Assembly: GCF_900128455.1 (NCBI RefSeq) | Contig: NZ_LT635783.1 | Location: 2,257,935-2,321,934, forward strand | Length of the DNA: 64,000 nucleotides | Reading direction: 5' to 3' | DNA from: Bacteroides mediterraneensis | GTDB taxonomy: Bacteria > Bacteroidota > Bacteroidia > Bacteroidales > Bacteroidaceae | Shown here: in pieces, positions 25,954-38,572 of the stretch | How the letters are laid out: each line of letters begins with the position of its first letter | Position numbering within the stretch: position 1 is the stretch's first letter | The notes under the pieces: generated by a model | Database searches by the model: none | What the model saw: only the letters and a program-made list of their open reading frames with translations | What the model was told of the DNA's origin: nothing | Made by a program: the position numbers and the translations under genes

Positions 25954-25970
25954 TGAACGGATATGCTCCG
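25954..25970 (-). repeat. Solitary IS21-type repeat outside the element
   Basis: The 17 bases are identical, on the minus strand, to the IS21 repeat core at 22728-22744 (cggagcatatccgttca), yet they lie 123 bp beyond the end of the IS66 element and 10 bp before the stop of the DUF3732 gene. It may be a relic of a former IS21 end. Confidence 0.75.
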
Positions 25971-25979
25971 GAATTATAG

Positions 25980-28478
<2,499 letters not shown>

Positions 28479-28486
<8 letters not shown>

Positions 28487-29609
28487 TTGCTCTATCTTTT
28501 AACAACCATATAAATTTGTCATTTTCATCAGCTATCATATGTAGCATACCATTATGGAAATATAAATCCACATTATTATAGGTGTGAAACGTTATATCAT
28601 TACTTCCCGTCATGTCATCATAAAAGTCTTGTGATTTAGTAATTCGTTCACTATCATTGTAGTTCCTTGATGCTTTTCTATATTTTGCAGCATAACTTTT
28701 TATCAAGTTCTCTTCATATTGTAATAGCGATTTCTTCTTTACTTCAGACTTTTCCAACTCTTGCTTAATCATTTTTGCTGTATGCACATAATCATCAATA
28801 GCATCAGGAATAACATCTTCATATTTTATATCCTTGATTTTCTCAACAAAAGCATAACCATCATAGTCATTTTTGCTAATATCTGCTAACTTTAGTTTAG
28901 CAGGAAACACTGCAGTATTTTCTACTAATGTTTTTGTTACCTCTTCTGATTCTCTTGTGAAATCTTCGTACGTAATTCTCCAGTTATGACTAACAATGTC
29001 AGGATTAAGTATATAACCAAACATATGATTAATATATTTCCCTTTCTGTATATCGGGGATGTTCTTTCCGTATTCTTCTTGAAGATATTTATGATATTGA
29101 CTTCCATTCATGCTTATACTATCAATGTATAACATCTTTGCGATTTGTGATAGTCTTGTCGCATTTTTAGCATCAAAAATGATATTCATACATGTTGCTA
29201 AATCCTTATTTTTTCTTTTTTGTAAGTCAAAATTCTTTTTGATATTTCTAAGAACATCCATTCTTTCTGTCATCGTTTTACTATTCCAATTCAACCAGGC
29301 AGAATCTATAGAAACTTTTTGAGTTGTTAGCAATACAAGAGAACTAAACATGTCAAGAGGAAAGTCTTCTCTCATCCAATTATAAATACTCTTCCATACA
29401 TTCTTATCGGAATCTGTTAATGCTTTTTTATAAAATTTTGATTCAATCTGTTTGCTATCAAACAGACTTCCTAATACAGAAACATCACCATATGTTTCTA
29501 TATATATAGATTGTCCTTTTCGCATCTTGAAACATCGTTCTAATGCAATAAGAAATTGAAATAGAATACCTTTAATAGATGATGTTGAATCAAATTTCAG
29601 TTTTGGCAT
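28479..29609 (-). CDS. ABC-three-component effector with nuclease-like N-terminus
   Basis: The N-terminal part of this 376-residue protein looks like a restriction-endonuclease fold of the Cap4/DUF4297 type: IKGILFQFLIALERCF (about residues 12-27), then IYIETYGDV (35-43) and KQIESKFY (53-60). Glu/Asp near 38-42 and Glu56-x-Lys58 could form the PD-(D/E)xK active site. The rest (about 200-376) is unassigned and probably binds the middle component. It would be the DNA- or RNA-cutting arm of the three-gene module. It is 5 bp downstream of the 634-residue ATPase. Confidence 0.65.
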
Positions 29610-29614
29610 ATCCT

Positions 29615-31519
29615 TTATATTATATTTAATAATAAATCCCCACTTCTGCTTTTATATAACTCTAAATAATTATCAACATAGTCTTTCCTCTTGTGGCTAT
29701 GTATATCTTGACATATCTTCTCTAAATTTCCCTTATATCGTTCATTCTTATTGTATTCACCCTCAACTCCGTCTGTAATAGTGCAACTTCTTGTTGATTT
29801 AGCTTCTGGCAGCCACACCTTGGTCGTACCTGCAACAATATATTTGTATAATTCCTGTTGTAGTTCGATTTCATACTTCTGGATTATATGTTCATCTTCC
29901 TTAAAAAATAAATATACTTTTTCTTTTCTTGGGAGCACCTCTTCTATACTTAATTCTTGGATTTGAAGGCTCAATCTTTCTATAATAGCAAAAATCTCTT
30001 TCAACTCAATTTTGTACACATTAGTTTCGGTTGATTTATGCGAAAGAGGATTCATTAGTAGATTCAAATTAGCAATCAATCTACTCAAGTCTGTAAGATC
30101 AAATCCTTGTATCTTTGAAAAGAAATCAAATGATATTTCCAATACATTTCGAAGCCTTTCATGTTTAGCACCGTCATTTTGTTTTGATAGTTTAGGAGGG
30201 AAGACTTCATTTACCATAGCCTCTACTGCTTTACGTAAATAGTTCGCTGCAGCAGGGTAATCAAATTCCTCATAATGTTTACGAGCTCTTGCAATATCTG
30301 ATTCAGAGTTGAATTCCTTAGGATTATTTGTAGAAGTATCATCCTTGTACAATTCCTTAAATAACCAACCATCTTCCTTTGCTAGACCTTTTGATCTGTT
30401 CGCAAAATAAATTCTTTCTTTAAAATGCTCAAAGAATGCTCTATCATGAGTAAACAGATATATCTTATACTTACCAGATATTTTCAGCAAGAAGTCTACA
30501 ACTTTTGCACGATTGCTCATATCAAGACTAATGAGCATATCGTCTAAAGCTAGAAAGCTGCCTTCCGGAGGAACCGTATCATCTGCAGGATTAATGCCTC
30601 TCAATAATGCAAAGCGAATAGACAATGCTATAGCAGTTAGTTTTGCTTCATTAAAATATACATGTGGTTTAGGTATCTCAATACCACCCTCCTTAATTTC
30701 AATGCCAATTATAGGTTCAATCAAAGATTTATTTTTGGTTCTCTCCAATTCCCCTTTTTGATTCTTAATCAAACGATTATCCCATTTTAGTCTAAATCCA
30801 TCAAAATATATATTTGGATTTGGGTTAACCTTTGGATATGTCAAAATGATTGATAAATCTTGTTCTCCTTCGGTCTTAAAGTAATTCTTGTATATATCCG
30901 ATACAGCAATGTTAATATCTCCAATAAAACTTTCAAGTTCACTATTGAAGATATCAATCATCTCATTTATTTTCTTTGTTGAACTTCTATTATTAAGTTT
31001 TGACGCTTCATCTTCAATTTGTTCATACATTAACGACATATATGTTCCTTGTTCATTAATATATTTGTATGGCAAAATCTCTCGCAAGAATATTGGGAAA
31101 AGATTTATGCTGTTTGAGTTTGTAAAATTAAAGAACCCGTTTAGAAGTTGATGATTAACGAAAAATGTTTCAAGCTCTGCTAATCTGTCAAAACCGACAC
31201 AACCATATTCGGATACCGTTGATAAAAATGGATTCCTAGCTCCAATAAACCAATTAACTGCCACATATGGTTTGTCAGAAGCATCTTTCGGCGAGAAAAA
31301 ACGATTGACAAGGTTTTGTGAATTACTTTTATCAAAATACTTCTTTCCATTATCAGGCTTTCTATATGAATTGAAGATACAATGTAAAGCATAATAAATA
31401 GAAGACTTACCACTACCATTTTCTCCATACATTAACAAATGCTTACCATCCAACTCTATTGTATGTAGAGATGGGAATGCTTTAAATCCATTAATAACTA
31501 TTCCGTTAATTTTTGCCAT
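29615..31519 (-). CDS. RecF/SMC-like AAA ATPase of the defence operon
   Basis: This 634-residue protein has a Walker A motif YGENGSGKSS (residues 31-40), an ABC signature-like NEAKLTAIALSIRFAL (290-305), a Walker B LALDDML (323-329) with Asp in place of the catalytic Glu, and an H-loop FTHDR (356-360). There are no long coiled coils between the halves. A helical module follows (about 404-525, with AAANYLRKAVEAMVNEVF), reminiscent of HEPN-like helical domains, then a short unassigned C-terminus. It lies 2 bp after the methylase gene and 5 bp before the effector gene. Which neighbour it works with is not clear from sequence. Confidence 0.75.
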   Translation of the reverse strand: MAKINGIVINGFKAFPSLHTIELDGKHLLMYGENGSGKSSIYYALHCIFNSYRKPDNGKKYFDKSNSQNLVNRFFSPKDASDKPYVAVNWFIGARNPFLSTVSEYGCVGFDRLAELETFFVNHQLLNGFFNFTNSNSINLFPIFLREILPYKYINEQGTYMSLMYEQIEDEASKLNNRSSTKKINEMIDIFNSELESFIGDINIAVSDIYKNYFKTEGEQDLSIILTYPKVNPNPNIYFDGFRLKWDNRLIKNQKGELERTKNKSLIEPIIGIEIKEGGIEIPKPHVYFNEAKLTAIALSIRFALLRGINPADDTVPPEGSFLALDDMLISLDMSNRAKVVDFLLKISGKYKIYLFTHDRAFFEHFKERIYFANRSKGLAKEDGWLFKELYKDDTSTNNPKEFNSESDIARARKHYEEFDYPAAANYLRKAVEAMVNEVFPPKLSKQNDGAKHERLRNVLEISFDFFSKIQGFDLTDLSRLIANLNLLMNPLSHKSTETNVYKIELKEIFAIIERLSLQIQELSIEEVLPRKEKVYLFFKEDEHIIQKYEIELQQELYKYIVAGTTKVWLPEAKSTRSCTITDGVEGEYNKNERYKGNLEKICQDIHSHKRKDYVDNYLELYKSRSGDLLLNII

Positions 31520-31521
31520 AA

Positions 31522-34500
31522 TTATCCTTCAATTATAAGTTTGAGTATCTTTGGGCTTCTTAATGTGAATAAATCCAAACGGTTCCGTATTGGATTATCC
31601 ATTTTCTTTATAGCCATAAAGGTATTTAATATGACTTCAGATTTATCCTTTTCAGTAGTTAATTGTGATATAGGTTTAATGAGTTCTAAAGAAGAGTCAA
31701 TTATGTTGATTTCTTGCTCTTTCATATGCTCCCCAAAGTATAATTCATACACACAGCCATCAATAATTTTTTCAAAAAATAGTGCAATTGTTTTGTTTGA
31801 AACTAATCCTGATAAGTTTTCTTTTGTAGAACTTGCCATCATTACATAATCAACAATTGTCGCAATTAATTCCTGAACATTGATCGCTGGTACCGCAATA
31901 GGAATATGCAGCAAAGGCTCCTTGTCTATTTGAAAATTCGCCCCTTGCATTTTCCCCTTATATTTTAGCCAATACTTTATTAGTGTTGAATTTAATAATC
32001 CTGTTAGATACTTTTGGTTTACTCTATTTGTTCTAATAATTAAGTAAGCTCTAGAAACAAAACTGTCAAAATTTACATAAGAAAACGCAGGTCGATTTAC
32101 ACACTTTCTTAGTGCTAAGATTTTTTCTCCTTCAAAGCTTTCTTTTTTTCTAGCACGATGTAATCCATAAGGTTTATTTACTGATGTAATAACTGTTGAA
32201 AATTGGTCTAAATGTTTTTGTATGTTAGGGTAAAGTGAAATACGATCATTTACAGAAGAATCTGTATATATGATCCATTCTGAATTCTTTTTACATACAG
32301 AATATCTGTTTATCAATTTTGATGTATAATATGGCTTTACAAGTTCCTTCTCAGTACAATTAAGACTTAAACTATCATATTCCTGTTGGCTTAATACAAA
32401 AATACCATCTCCAATTTGTTTCTTATTGTTTAAAAGTTGTTGAGTTTTTTTGTTTACATAATCTTGCAAGACATCAATACCTGAAGATATCTCCTTAATC
32501 CCTTCTTTGTCATTTAAGAGAATATGCGTTGTATCGCTTATTAATTGCAATATTTGGTCATTCTCTGTAGATGCAAATGTTAACAACTGATTTGAGAAAT
32601 GTGCTCTATTAATTAATGGCATAAAGAATACATTACTATCATCATGTATTTTTTTCAGTAAATTAATCGCCGCCTGTTTGTTTGCATATTTTTGTTGAAC
32701 TTTTCTATAATCAAAAGAATAATTATCAGTAATACTATCTTTCTGAAAGAGCATAATCATTGTTTGTATACTTGCACTATCAAAAATCTTAGCATCAAAG
32801 AAATCTATTAATTGAATGATTTTGGTATCTGATACAATCTTATTACGTAAAAGGCTTGCCCCATCGTTGGTAACCCAATTATTTGTGGCAATATAACATA
32901 AACACGCATTAGGCTTTAATAAATCAATCCCTTTACAAGCAAAAATATACCAAAGATCCATTTTCCCTTGATAATATTCACTGCTCCTTAACCCATTAAA
33001 TGCGTTTTTATCAGTTGCTTCTTTAATATACGGTGGATTTCCTATTATTATATCAAACCCGATAAACTTTCCATTCTCGTCAAGCAATTGTGGAAACTCA
33101 AAACGCCATTCAAAAGCATCAACATATAATTTGTTCGTCTGAATATCTTCTTGTTCTTTTTCAAGGATATTCAGCTTCTCTTTCAGCTTCTTCAATTCAT
33201 CCTTTTCTACCTTTGTTCTCTCTCCAAATAAGGTTGGGCCTTCAAGCATAATAACTTTGCCTCTTAGCTTTGCAAGCCTCTCCTTAAACTGATTGCTAAG
33301 CTCTGTCTTAAATGCACTCTTTATATCTTTAATTGTCTTACGAAAAAGTTTCTTTGCTTGGTGATTGGAGGTATTGGTGTATTCTCTTACCAATTCTTTG
33401 TACTTGGTAAGTGTCATTTTCTCATTTTCCTCTTTACCTTTGTTGTACTCCACAAAAGCATTCTCTATAGGCGCATCTATAGGATAGCGACTCAGCAATG
33501 AATTCCCGCAAGTGATTTTATAATCCAAGTTAGGAAGTGGTTGAGGTTCCTCTGCATCTACGACCAAGGCCAGCCAAAAACGCAATCGTGCAATATCTAC
33601 TGCACCTTGCTCGATATCAACTCCGAAGATGTTATTTTGGATAATATCTCGTTTAGTTTGATTAGAATCAAAATTGCCGTAAGGATCTGCATGCGATTGC
33701 AAATGGTGAATAGCATGATATAACACATAAAAAATCCCCATAGGAAATGCTCCGGAACCAATAGCCGGGTCGCATACTTTTATATCTTTGAGTAGTTGTA
33801 TAAATCGTAATGCCAAGGTTTTGGTCTGGAGTACAGGCAGAACTATTCCATTATTTATCAGTTGCTCTATAGATTCTGCATATTGCTCGTCAGGCTCGTG
33901 AGTCTTTAAATATTGTATAACACTTTGGCGACACATATATTGCACAATTTCTTTTGGAGTATAAAATGCGCCTTTATCTTTGTTATCTTCCAAAAGATTC
34001 TCAAAGATATGTCCCAGCATTTCGGGATCGATACCCACTTCGCTATCGTCAGGATCGTTTTCATCGATGGTGAAATTGTACATGGCAAAGAAATCCATCA
34101 GTTCCTTGAAATAGGAATATGGAAAATCTATATCCAGTTTGTCGACGTTATCTTTCTCGAACAGACCACCGTTAAGGTATGGAATTTTGATATTTTCTCC
34201 CAATCGGGTATCAGCTATATCCCCTTCGCGTTTTTCATTAAGTGTATTAAAAAACAAATATTCAAGAACATCGCTTAACAAGCGGTCGTTCCCTTCGTAG
34301 CGTCCAATCAGGTGACTGAGATAATTTTTATCTCCACCTTCCCAATCCGAGCGTGAAGCAGGCACACCCATCCAGCCTTTTTTCTGAAGGAATTGCAGAA
34401 ATACCAGTCGGCCAAGCAGTTTCTTTACATAGTCACGATTTGTTTTAGTGTCGGAAAGTAGTTTCAGAAACTTCATATATTGAGCTTTGTATCCAGCAAA

Positions 34501-35049
34501 GAATTCCTTATTCAGGCGCTCAACAGAAAAAGCCTCTGTAACATCTGCCAGATAGATAGAACTGTTTTTCTTTTTGGATATCAATTCATACAGGCGGTCT
34601 GCAGCCGACCTGCACGGTTCGTTCTCTCCCAAAAGGAAAGTATATCTTTTAGGTGCCGTTTCTGATTTTATCAGTTCTCCGTCTTCATTGAAGGAAGTTT
34701 GTTTCGCTATAAAGGTCAGGCGATAATCGAGGACATTCTTTGAATAGTAGAAAGCCAGGACACCATGAATAATGGATTGATCAACCGTTTTTGCCGCAAT
34801 TTCGCGCAGTCCTTTCCGATTACGCTTAATAAGCACATTATCTGAGACTTCAAATGTATAAATAGCCAATGAACGCCCGTCATCCAAACGGATTGTACCT
34901 ACTTGTCCTCCGCTCTTTACCAAATCATGTGAGATTTGATTTATGCGAGTGAAGAATTCAACGTTAGGAAACATTTCTGTCAATATGCCTTTCCACTCAC
35001 CGAAATCAAATCTGGTAGATAATTTATTTTGTAATTCTTTTGATGTCAT
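31522..35049 (-). CDS. Eco57I-type adenine-specific DNA methyltransferase
   Basis: This 1175-residue protein has the motif X region KGAFYTPKEIVQ (359-370), SAM-binding motif I DPAIGSGAFPMGI (427-439), FGVDIE (475-480), and the N6-adenine catalytic motif NPPY (671-674). A long charged helical insert sits at about 540-640, and the C-terminal half (about 850-1100) resembles a target-recognition domain. No nuclease motif was recognised in the N-terminal 350 residues. Its size and layout resemble type IIG and BREX PglX methylases. It follows the helicase gene by 11 bp and would mark self DNA. Confidence 0.88.
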   Translation of the reverse strand: MTSKELQNKLSTRFDFGEWKGILTEMFPNVEFFTRINQISHDLVKSGGQVGTIRLDDGRSLAIYTFEVSDNVLIKRNRKGLREIAAKTVDQSIIHGVLAFYYSKNVLDYRLTFIAKQTSFNEDGELIKSETAPKRYTFLLGENEPCRSAADRLYELISKKKNSSIYLADVTEAFSVERLNKEFFAGYKAQYMKFLKLLSDTKTNRDYVKKLLGRLVFLQFLQKKGWMGVPASRSDWEGGDKNYLSHLIGRYEGNDRLLSDVLEYLFFNTLNEKREGDIADTRLGENIKIPYLNGGLFEKDNVDKLDIDFPYSYFKELMDFFAMYNFTIDENDPDDSEVGIDPEMLGHIFENLLEDNKDKGAFYTPKEIVQYMCRQSVIQYLKTHEPDEQYAESIEQLINNGIVLPVLQTKTLALRFIQLLKDIKVCDPAIGSGAFPMGIFYVLYHAIHHLQSHADPYGNFDSNQTKRDIIQNNIFGVDIEQGAVDIARLRFWLALVVDAEEPQPLPNLDYKITCGNSLLSRYPIDAPIENAFVEYNKGKEENEKMTLTKYKELVREYTNTSNHQAKKLFRKTIKDIKSAFKTELSNQFKERLAKLRGKVIMLEGPTLFGERTKVEKDELKKLKEKLNILEKEQEDIQTNKLYVDAFEWRFEFPQLLDENGKFIGFDIIIGNPPYIKEATDKNAFNGLRSSEYYQGKMDLWYIFACKGIDLLKPNACLCYIATNNWVTNDGASLLRNKIVSDTKIIQLIDFFDAKIFDSASIQTMIMLFQKDSITDNYSFDYRKVQQKYANKQAAINLLKKIHDDSNVFFMPLINRAHFSNQLLTFASTENDQILQLISDTTHILLNDKEGIKEISSGIDVLQDYVNKKTQQLLNNKKQIGDGIFVLSQQEYDSLSLNCTEKELVKPYYTSKLINRYSVCKKNSEWIIYTDSSVNDRISLYPNIQKHLDQFSTVITSVNKPYGLHRARKKESFEGEKILALRKCVNRPAFSYVNFDSFVSRAYLIIRTNRVNQKYLTGLLNSTLIKYWLKYKGKMQGANFQIDKEPLLHIPIAVPAINVQELIATIVDYVMMASSTKENLSGLVSNKTIALFFEKIIDGCVYELYFGEHMKEQEINIIDSSLELIKPISQLTTEKDKSEVILNTFMAIKKMDNPIRNRLDLFTLRSPKILKLIIEG

Positions 35050-35060
35050 GCTTGTAATAA

Positions 35061-38000
35061 TTAAAGATTAAAACTTTCGGAAATAATAATTTCCGGAACG
35101 AACTCCTTTGTCGCTTTTATGCGATTCACAGCTTGATCTTCATGGGTGCTTAATTCAACATGTTCAAGCGGGTAAGAAGTAATGATTTTCATAAGTTGCT
35201 CCAGCAATATAACGATTTTAACAGGTGCTTTTTTTGTGGCACTTTGCAACTTGTTTATGTCCCGCTGCAACTGTTGAAATTTTCCCGTAGATATGGCACG
35301 TTTGGCCTTTTCTATCAAAGTAAATTCTTCGTCTGTTATATTGGGAACATGTAAAAATCCATCAAGATAAGCCAAAGCTTTTTTCTCATTGGGACCTTGG
35401 GTGGTAACCACTTTCTTAGTAGTGGCTTTTGCATCCTCTTCTTTTTCCGAAAAAACTTCTATCGCCTTTGCTACTTGCTCATGATGTTTATCATGCAAAG
35501 GAATGGCTTTCTCTTCCGGCCTTGCCTCAAATTCTTTCACGGCTTCCAAAAAAGTAAGCTCTTCAATGCTTCCGTCTTCACGAATAAAGGTAAAAGCATC
35601 CCTTCTTTTATTGCGAATAAACGTTATGGTACTCATAGGGATCAGTTTACTTTTCCTCCCTACACGGGCTCTTAAAGGCATCTTGTTTATTCGTTTTATC
35701 AGGTCAGGGTCATCCTCTTTCAATTGTCTAAGCCACATCAGATATCGCAATTTCTCATCTCTTTCCTCGTCTGCATTCTTATCAAACAGTCCGAAGCTTT
35801 CCGGATTTTCATCTGTAGAGTAAATCTGACTGTCTTCACCCAAAGCAGCATGGAAGGCAAAGAGTTTCATCTTGGCTTTTTTCTCCAGCTCTATGTCATT
35901 GTTTACTTTGGCCGTAGGAAAAAAATTGAAAATGTGTACCTCTTTAGCCGTACTTCCGATACGGTTTACACGCCCAATTCGTTGCATCAGTCGAGTGGAA
36001 TTCCAAGGTGTATCGTAGTTGACAATAACATTTGCACGATGCAAGTTTACGCCTTCAGCCAGGACCTCGGTAGAAATGACTATATTATAATCATTCTTTT
36101 TCTCACCTTTATAGTTCGCATCGAAGTTCGCTTCAAGGACAGTCATTTTATCGTTCCGATTATCACTATAAATAGCCAGCACACGATTAAAACCATTTGC
36201 TTTTAATGCATCATACAAGTACTTGGTCGTTTCTTTACTTTCAGAAAAGATTACAAGTTTACCTTCCTGATTAATAGATTTATCAAACAGTTTACCTTTC
36301 AGGTATTCATTAATAAAAATATCCAATTTCGGGTCGTATGTGATTTTATCCCATGCATCTACCAACTCTTCCAAAATTCGTCCGTCGTTTTCCAAGCCTT
36401 CCTTAAAGCCAAATTCAAAATCTTCCGGCGTACAAATTTCAATCGTCGGGTCGGTATATTGCGCTTCTTCTATCAATCGAATCAGTTCATCTTCTTTCCC
36501 TTCACTCAACAGTTCATTAACTTTTAAGTTAGGAGCAATATATATCACACCTTTTTCAAACATACCAAGCATGACTTTGTTGGCCTGATAGTATCTCTTT
36601 AAAGATTGTTTGAATGCATAGAAACTACTGTCTATTCGCTTGACAAGCAATGTTTTCATAATACCTGCCAACTGAATAGATATCATATCTGCCTTTTTGT
36701 ACTTAGCTTTCTTCTTGGGAACCAAATATTTAATAGCCTGATAACGATAGTATTTCAATACATTCCCTTCTTTACCACCTAAATATCGGATTGTCTTGTC
36801 GTACAAGGCTTCCAGCTCAGAGTCTAATTGATAATAAATCTTATGGGGCGGCTTCACATCTGGGAAATGCACATTTTGTTCTTCCAAATCCTTTCGGTAA
36901 GCTTCGTTTTCCATTAAATCTGTACGTGTACGACGCACAGTCAAAGGCTCAACCACCTTAACTCGAATCTTTTCGTAAATTTCCTTTATTCCATTAGCAA
37001 TCAGTCCTATATCTTTTTGTTTTTTAATCTTCTTGTATTTGTCTATTTGTTCACGAAAGAAACGCTGCAAGTTTCCTTCTTCCAAAGTGCTGTCTTTAGA
37101 ATCCTGAAACAAATAAACCAAATTAGCTATATCTTCAGGTTTGTTGTTCAAAGGAGTGGCAGAAACGAGTATCACTTTCTTGTCATGCAAGCTACCATCA
37201 GCATGCAGTGTCTTAGTCTTGCAAAGTTTCTGTAGCTCGTTGTACATAGATGCAGTATCGCTTCTAAACTTATGGGCTTCATCAACGATGACCAAATCAT
37301 AAAGTGACGGATTCTTTATTTTATGCAAGCTTCCATTTGTGATAATTTTATAATTGTCAAGTTTAAACTCTACCATTGTTCTTTCCCAACCTTCTTTAAG
37401 AGCAGGGGGAACAATAATCAAGGTATGAGAGCGATGCATTGGAAACCCATTGGCAAAGAAAAATTTCTTGGCAATGAGAGCTGAAACGATAGTCTTTCCC
37501 AATCCGACTACATCGGACAGAAAAAATCCGTTATGCTTCATCATTTTTGAATATCCATCATTTACGGCATCAATCTGATAAGACAATTTCTTATATCCTT
37601 TAGGCAAGTCTGATATTGAATTTGGATCAAAATCAATACTTCTCCCAAAATATTCCAAAAGAAACTTCAAGTAAACTTCGTATGGCGTAAACTCAGTATT
37701 CAGATACGATTCCTTTTTTATCTTCTCTATATGATTGATATCAATGGCAACAGATTCTGCCCATAGCTTTTCAAAAGTTTCAGTCGCAAATTGAATATCA
37801 TCGTCATATCTTAGCTCTACATTAAACTCAAAATTTTTCTCCAATCCAGCTTCCGTCAGATTACTAGAACCTGTAATTACTGATCCATAACCATGTGGAT
37901 GATATACTTCTTCACGAAAGATATAGATTTTGGCATGTATGTTTTGCTTGGGATGGATACGCATCTCAATTCTGCCGGAAACAATATCTTCGATAAACTG

Positions 38001-38330
38001 ATACATTCCGTCTTCCACTTCCTTGTCATACTTCGCCTCTTGGATATTCTTTTTTATGTCATTGAAGAATTCCTCTTGTGACTGTTCATTGTTTGGATTA
38101 AAAAGTAATCCTTGCTGATTGGCCTGATAAGTCAGTTTGTCTACATTGATACCTACTAAGATTCTAATGTGTGGAGTCTGTTGAATGAACTTTCGGATTC
38201 TAAAATATCCAGAAGCTCTAAAATACCCTACAAGCGCATCAAAAAAATGCACTTTTCTATACTTAAAAACCCCTTCAATTTTTTCAAGTAAGGTATTTTC
38301 TTTCTCGTTAGTAAAGAAATTAGTCCCCAT
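35061..38330 (-). CDS. PLD-nuclease and SNF2-family helicase fusion
   Basis: Residues 1-190 of this 1089-residue protein form a phospholipase D-type nuclease domain with IHAKIYIF (H132, K134) and ITGSSNLTEAGL (152-163). The SF2/SNF2 helicase follows, with Walker A DVVGLGKT (273-280), DEAH box IVDEAH (348-353), SATPLNN, and the motif VI segment QRIGRVNRIGS. Such proteins use ATP to move along DNA and cut it, and often pair with an adenine methylase as the motor-nuclease part of a restriction system. It follows the XRE gene by 2 bp. Confidence 0.87.
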   Translation of the reverse strand: MGTNFFTNEKENTLLEKIEGVFKYRKVHFFDALVGYFRASGYFRIRKFIQQTPHIRILVGINVDKLTYQANQQGLLFNPNNEQSQEEFFNDIKKNIQEAKYDKEVEDGMYQFIEDIVSGRIEMRIHPKQNIHAKIYIFREEVYHPHGYGSVITGSSNLTEAGLEKNFEFNVELRYDDDIQFATETFEKLWAESVAIDINHIEKIKKESYLNTEFTPYEVYLKFLLEYFGRSIDFDPNSISDLPKGYKKLSYQIDAVNDGYSKMMKHNGFFLSDVVGLGKTIVSALIAKKFFFANGFPMHRSHTLIIVPPALKEGWERTMVEFKLDNYKIITNGSLHKIKNPSLYDLVIVDEAHKFRSDTASMYNELQKLCKTKTLHADGSLHDKKVILVSATPLNNKPEDIANLVYLFQDSKDSTLEEGNLQRFFREQIDKYKKIKKQKDIGLIANGIKEIYEKIRVKVVEPLTVRRTRTDLMENEAYRKDLEEQNVHFPDVKPPHKIYYQLDSELEALYDKTIRYLGGKEGNVLKYYRYQAIKYLVPKKKAKYKKADMISIQLAGIMKTLLVKRIDSSFYAFKQSLKRYYQANKVMLGMFEKGVIYIAPNLKVNELLSEGKEDELIRLIEEAQYTDPTIEICTPEDFEFGFKEGLENDGRILEELVDAWDKITYDPKLDIFINEYLKGKLFDKSINQEGKLVIFSESKETTKYLYDALKANGFNRVLAIYSDNRNDKMTVLEANFDANYKGEKKNDYNIVISTEVLAEGVNLHRANVIVNYDTPWNSTRLMQRIGRVNRIGSTAKEVHIFNFFPTAKVNNDIELEKKAKMKLFAFHAALGEDSQIYSTDENPESFGLFDKNADEERDEKLRYLMWLRQLKEDDPDLIKRINKMPLRARVGRKSKLIPMSTITFIRNKRRDAFTFIREDGSIEELTFLEAVKEFEARPEEKAIPLHDKHHEQVAKAIEVFSEKEEDAKATTKKVVTTQGPNEKKALAYLDGFLHVPNITDEEFTLIEKAKRAISTGKFQQLQRDINKLQSATKKAPVKIVILLEQLMKIITSYPLEHVELSTHEDQAVNRIKATKEFVPEIIISESFNL

Positions 38331-38332
38331 AA

Positions 38333-38536
38333 TTATTGTTTAGTAGTTACAATCAAGCTTCTTACATCGACATCCAGTTTTTCTGCAATTTGCATCAACA
38401 TCTCCAAAGACGGTTGCATTTTGTTTGAACACCATTTAGACACAGTAGATGGATCTTTTCCTAACTGTTCAGCAAGCCATTTTCCTGTTTTCTTTTGTTC
38501 AACCAAAACAATTTTTATCCTATTTATATCTTTCAT
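38333..38536 (-). CDS. XRE-family regulator, C-protein-like
   Basis: This 67-residue protein is a single XRE helix-turn-helix domain (TGKWLAEQLGKDPSTVSKWC, then SLEMLMQIAEKLDVDVRSLI). The frame is open upstream to 38629, but those residues form an unrelated hydrophobic stretch and the promoter box lies within it; ATG 38536 is used. Small proteins like this at the head of restriction-modification operons delay expression of the restriction part. A palindrome overlaps its -7 box. Confidence 0.85.
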   Translation of the reverse strand: MKDINRIKIVLVEQKKTGKWLAEQLGKDPSTVSKWCSNKMQPSLEMLMQIAEKLDVDVRSLIVTTKQ

Positions 38537-38555
38537 TGCAAATCCTTTTATTGGC

Positions 38556-38572
38556 GTATAGGACAAATATAC
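38556..38572 (-). promoter_or_regulatory. Promoter with candidate operator for the defence operon
   Basis: On the minus strand TATATTTG (38564-38571) matches the -7 consensus and lies 27 bp before the start of the XRE gene. It is overlapped by the inverted repeat gtata-(7)-tatac (38556-38572), a possible autoregulatory site for the XRE protein. Confidence 0.55.
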
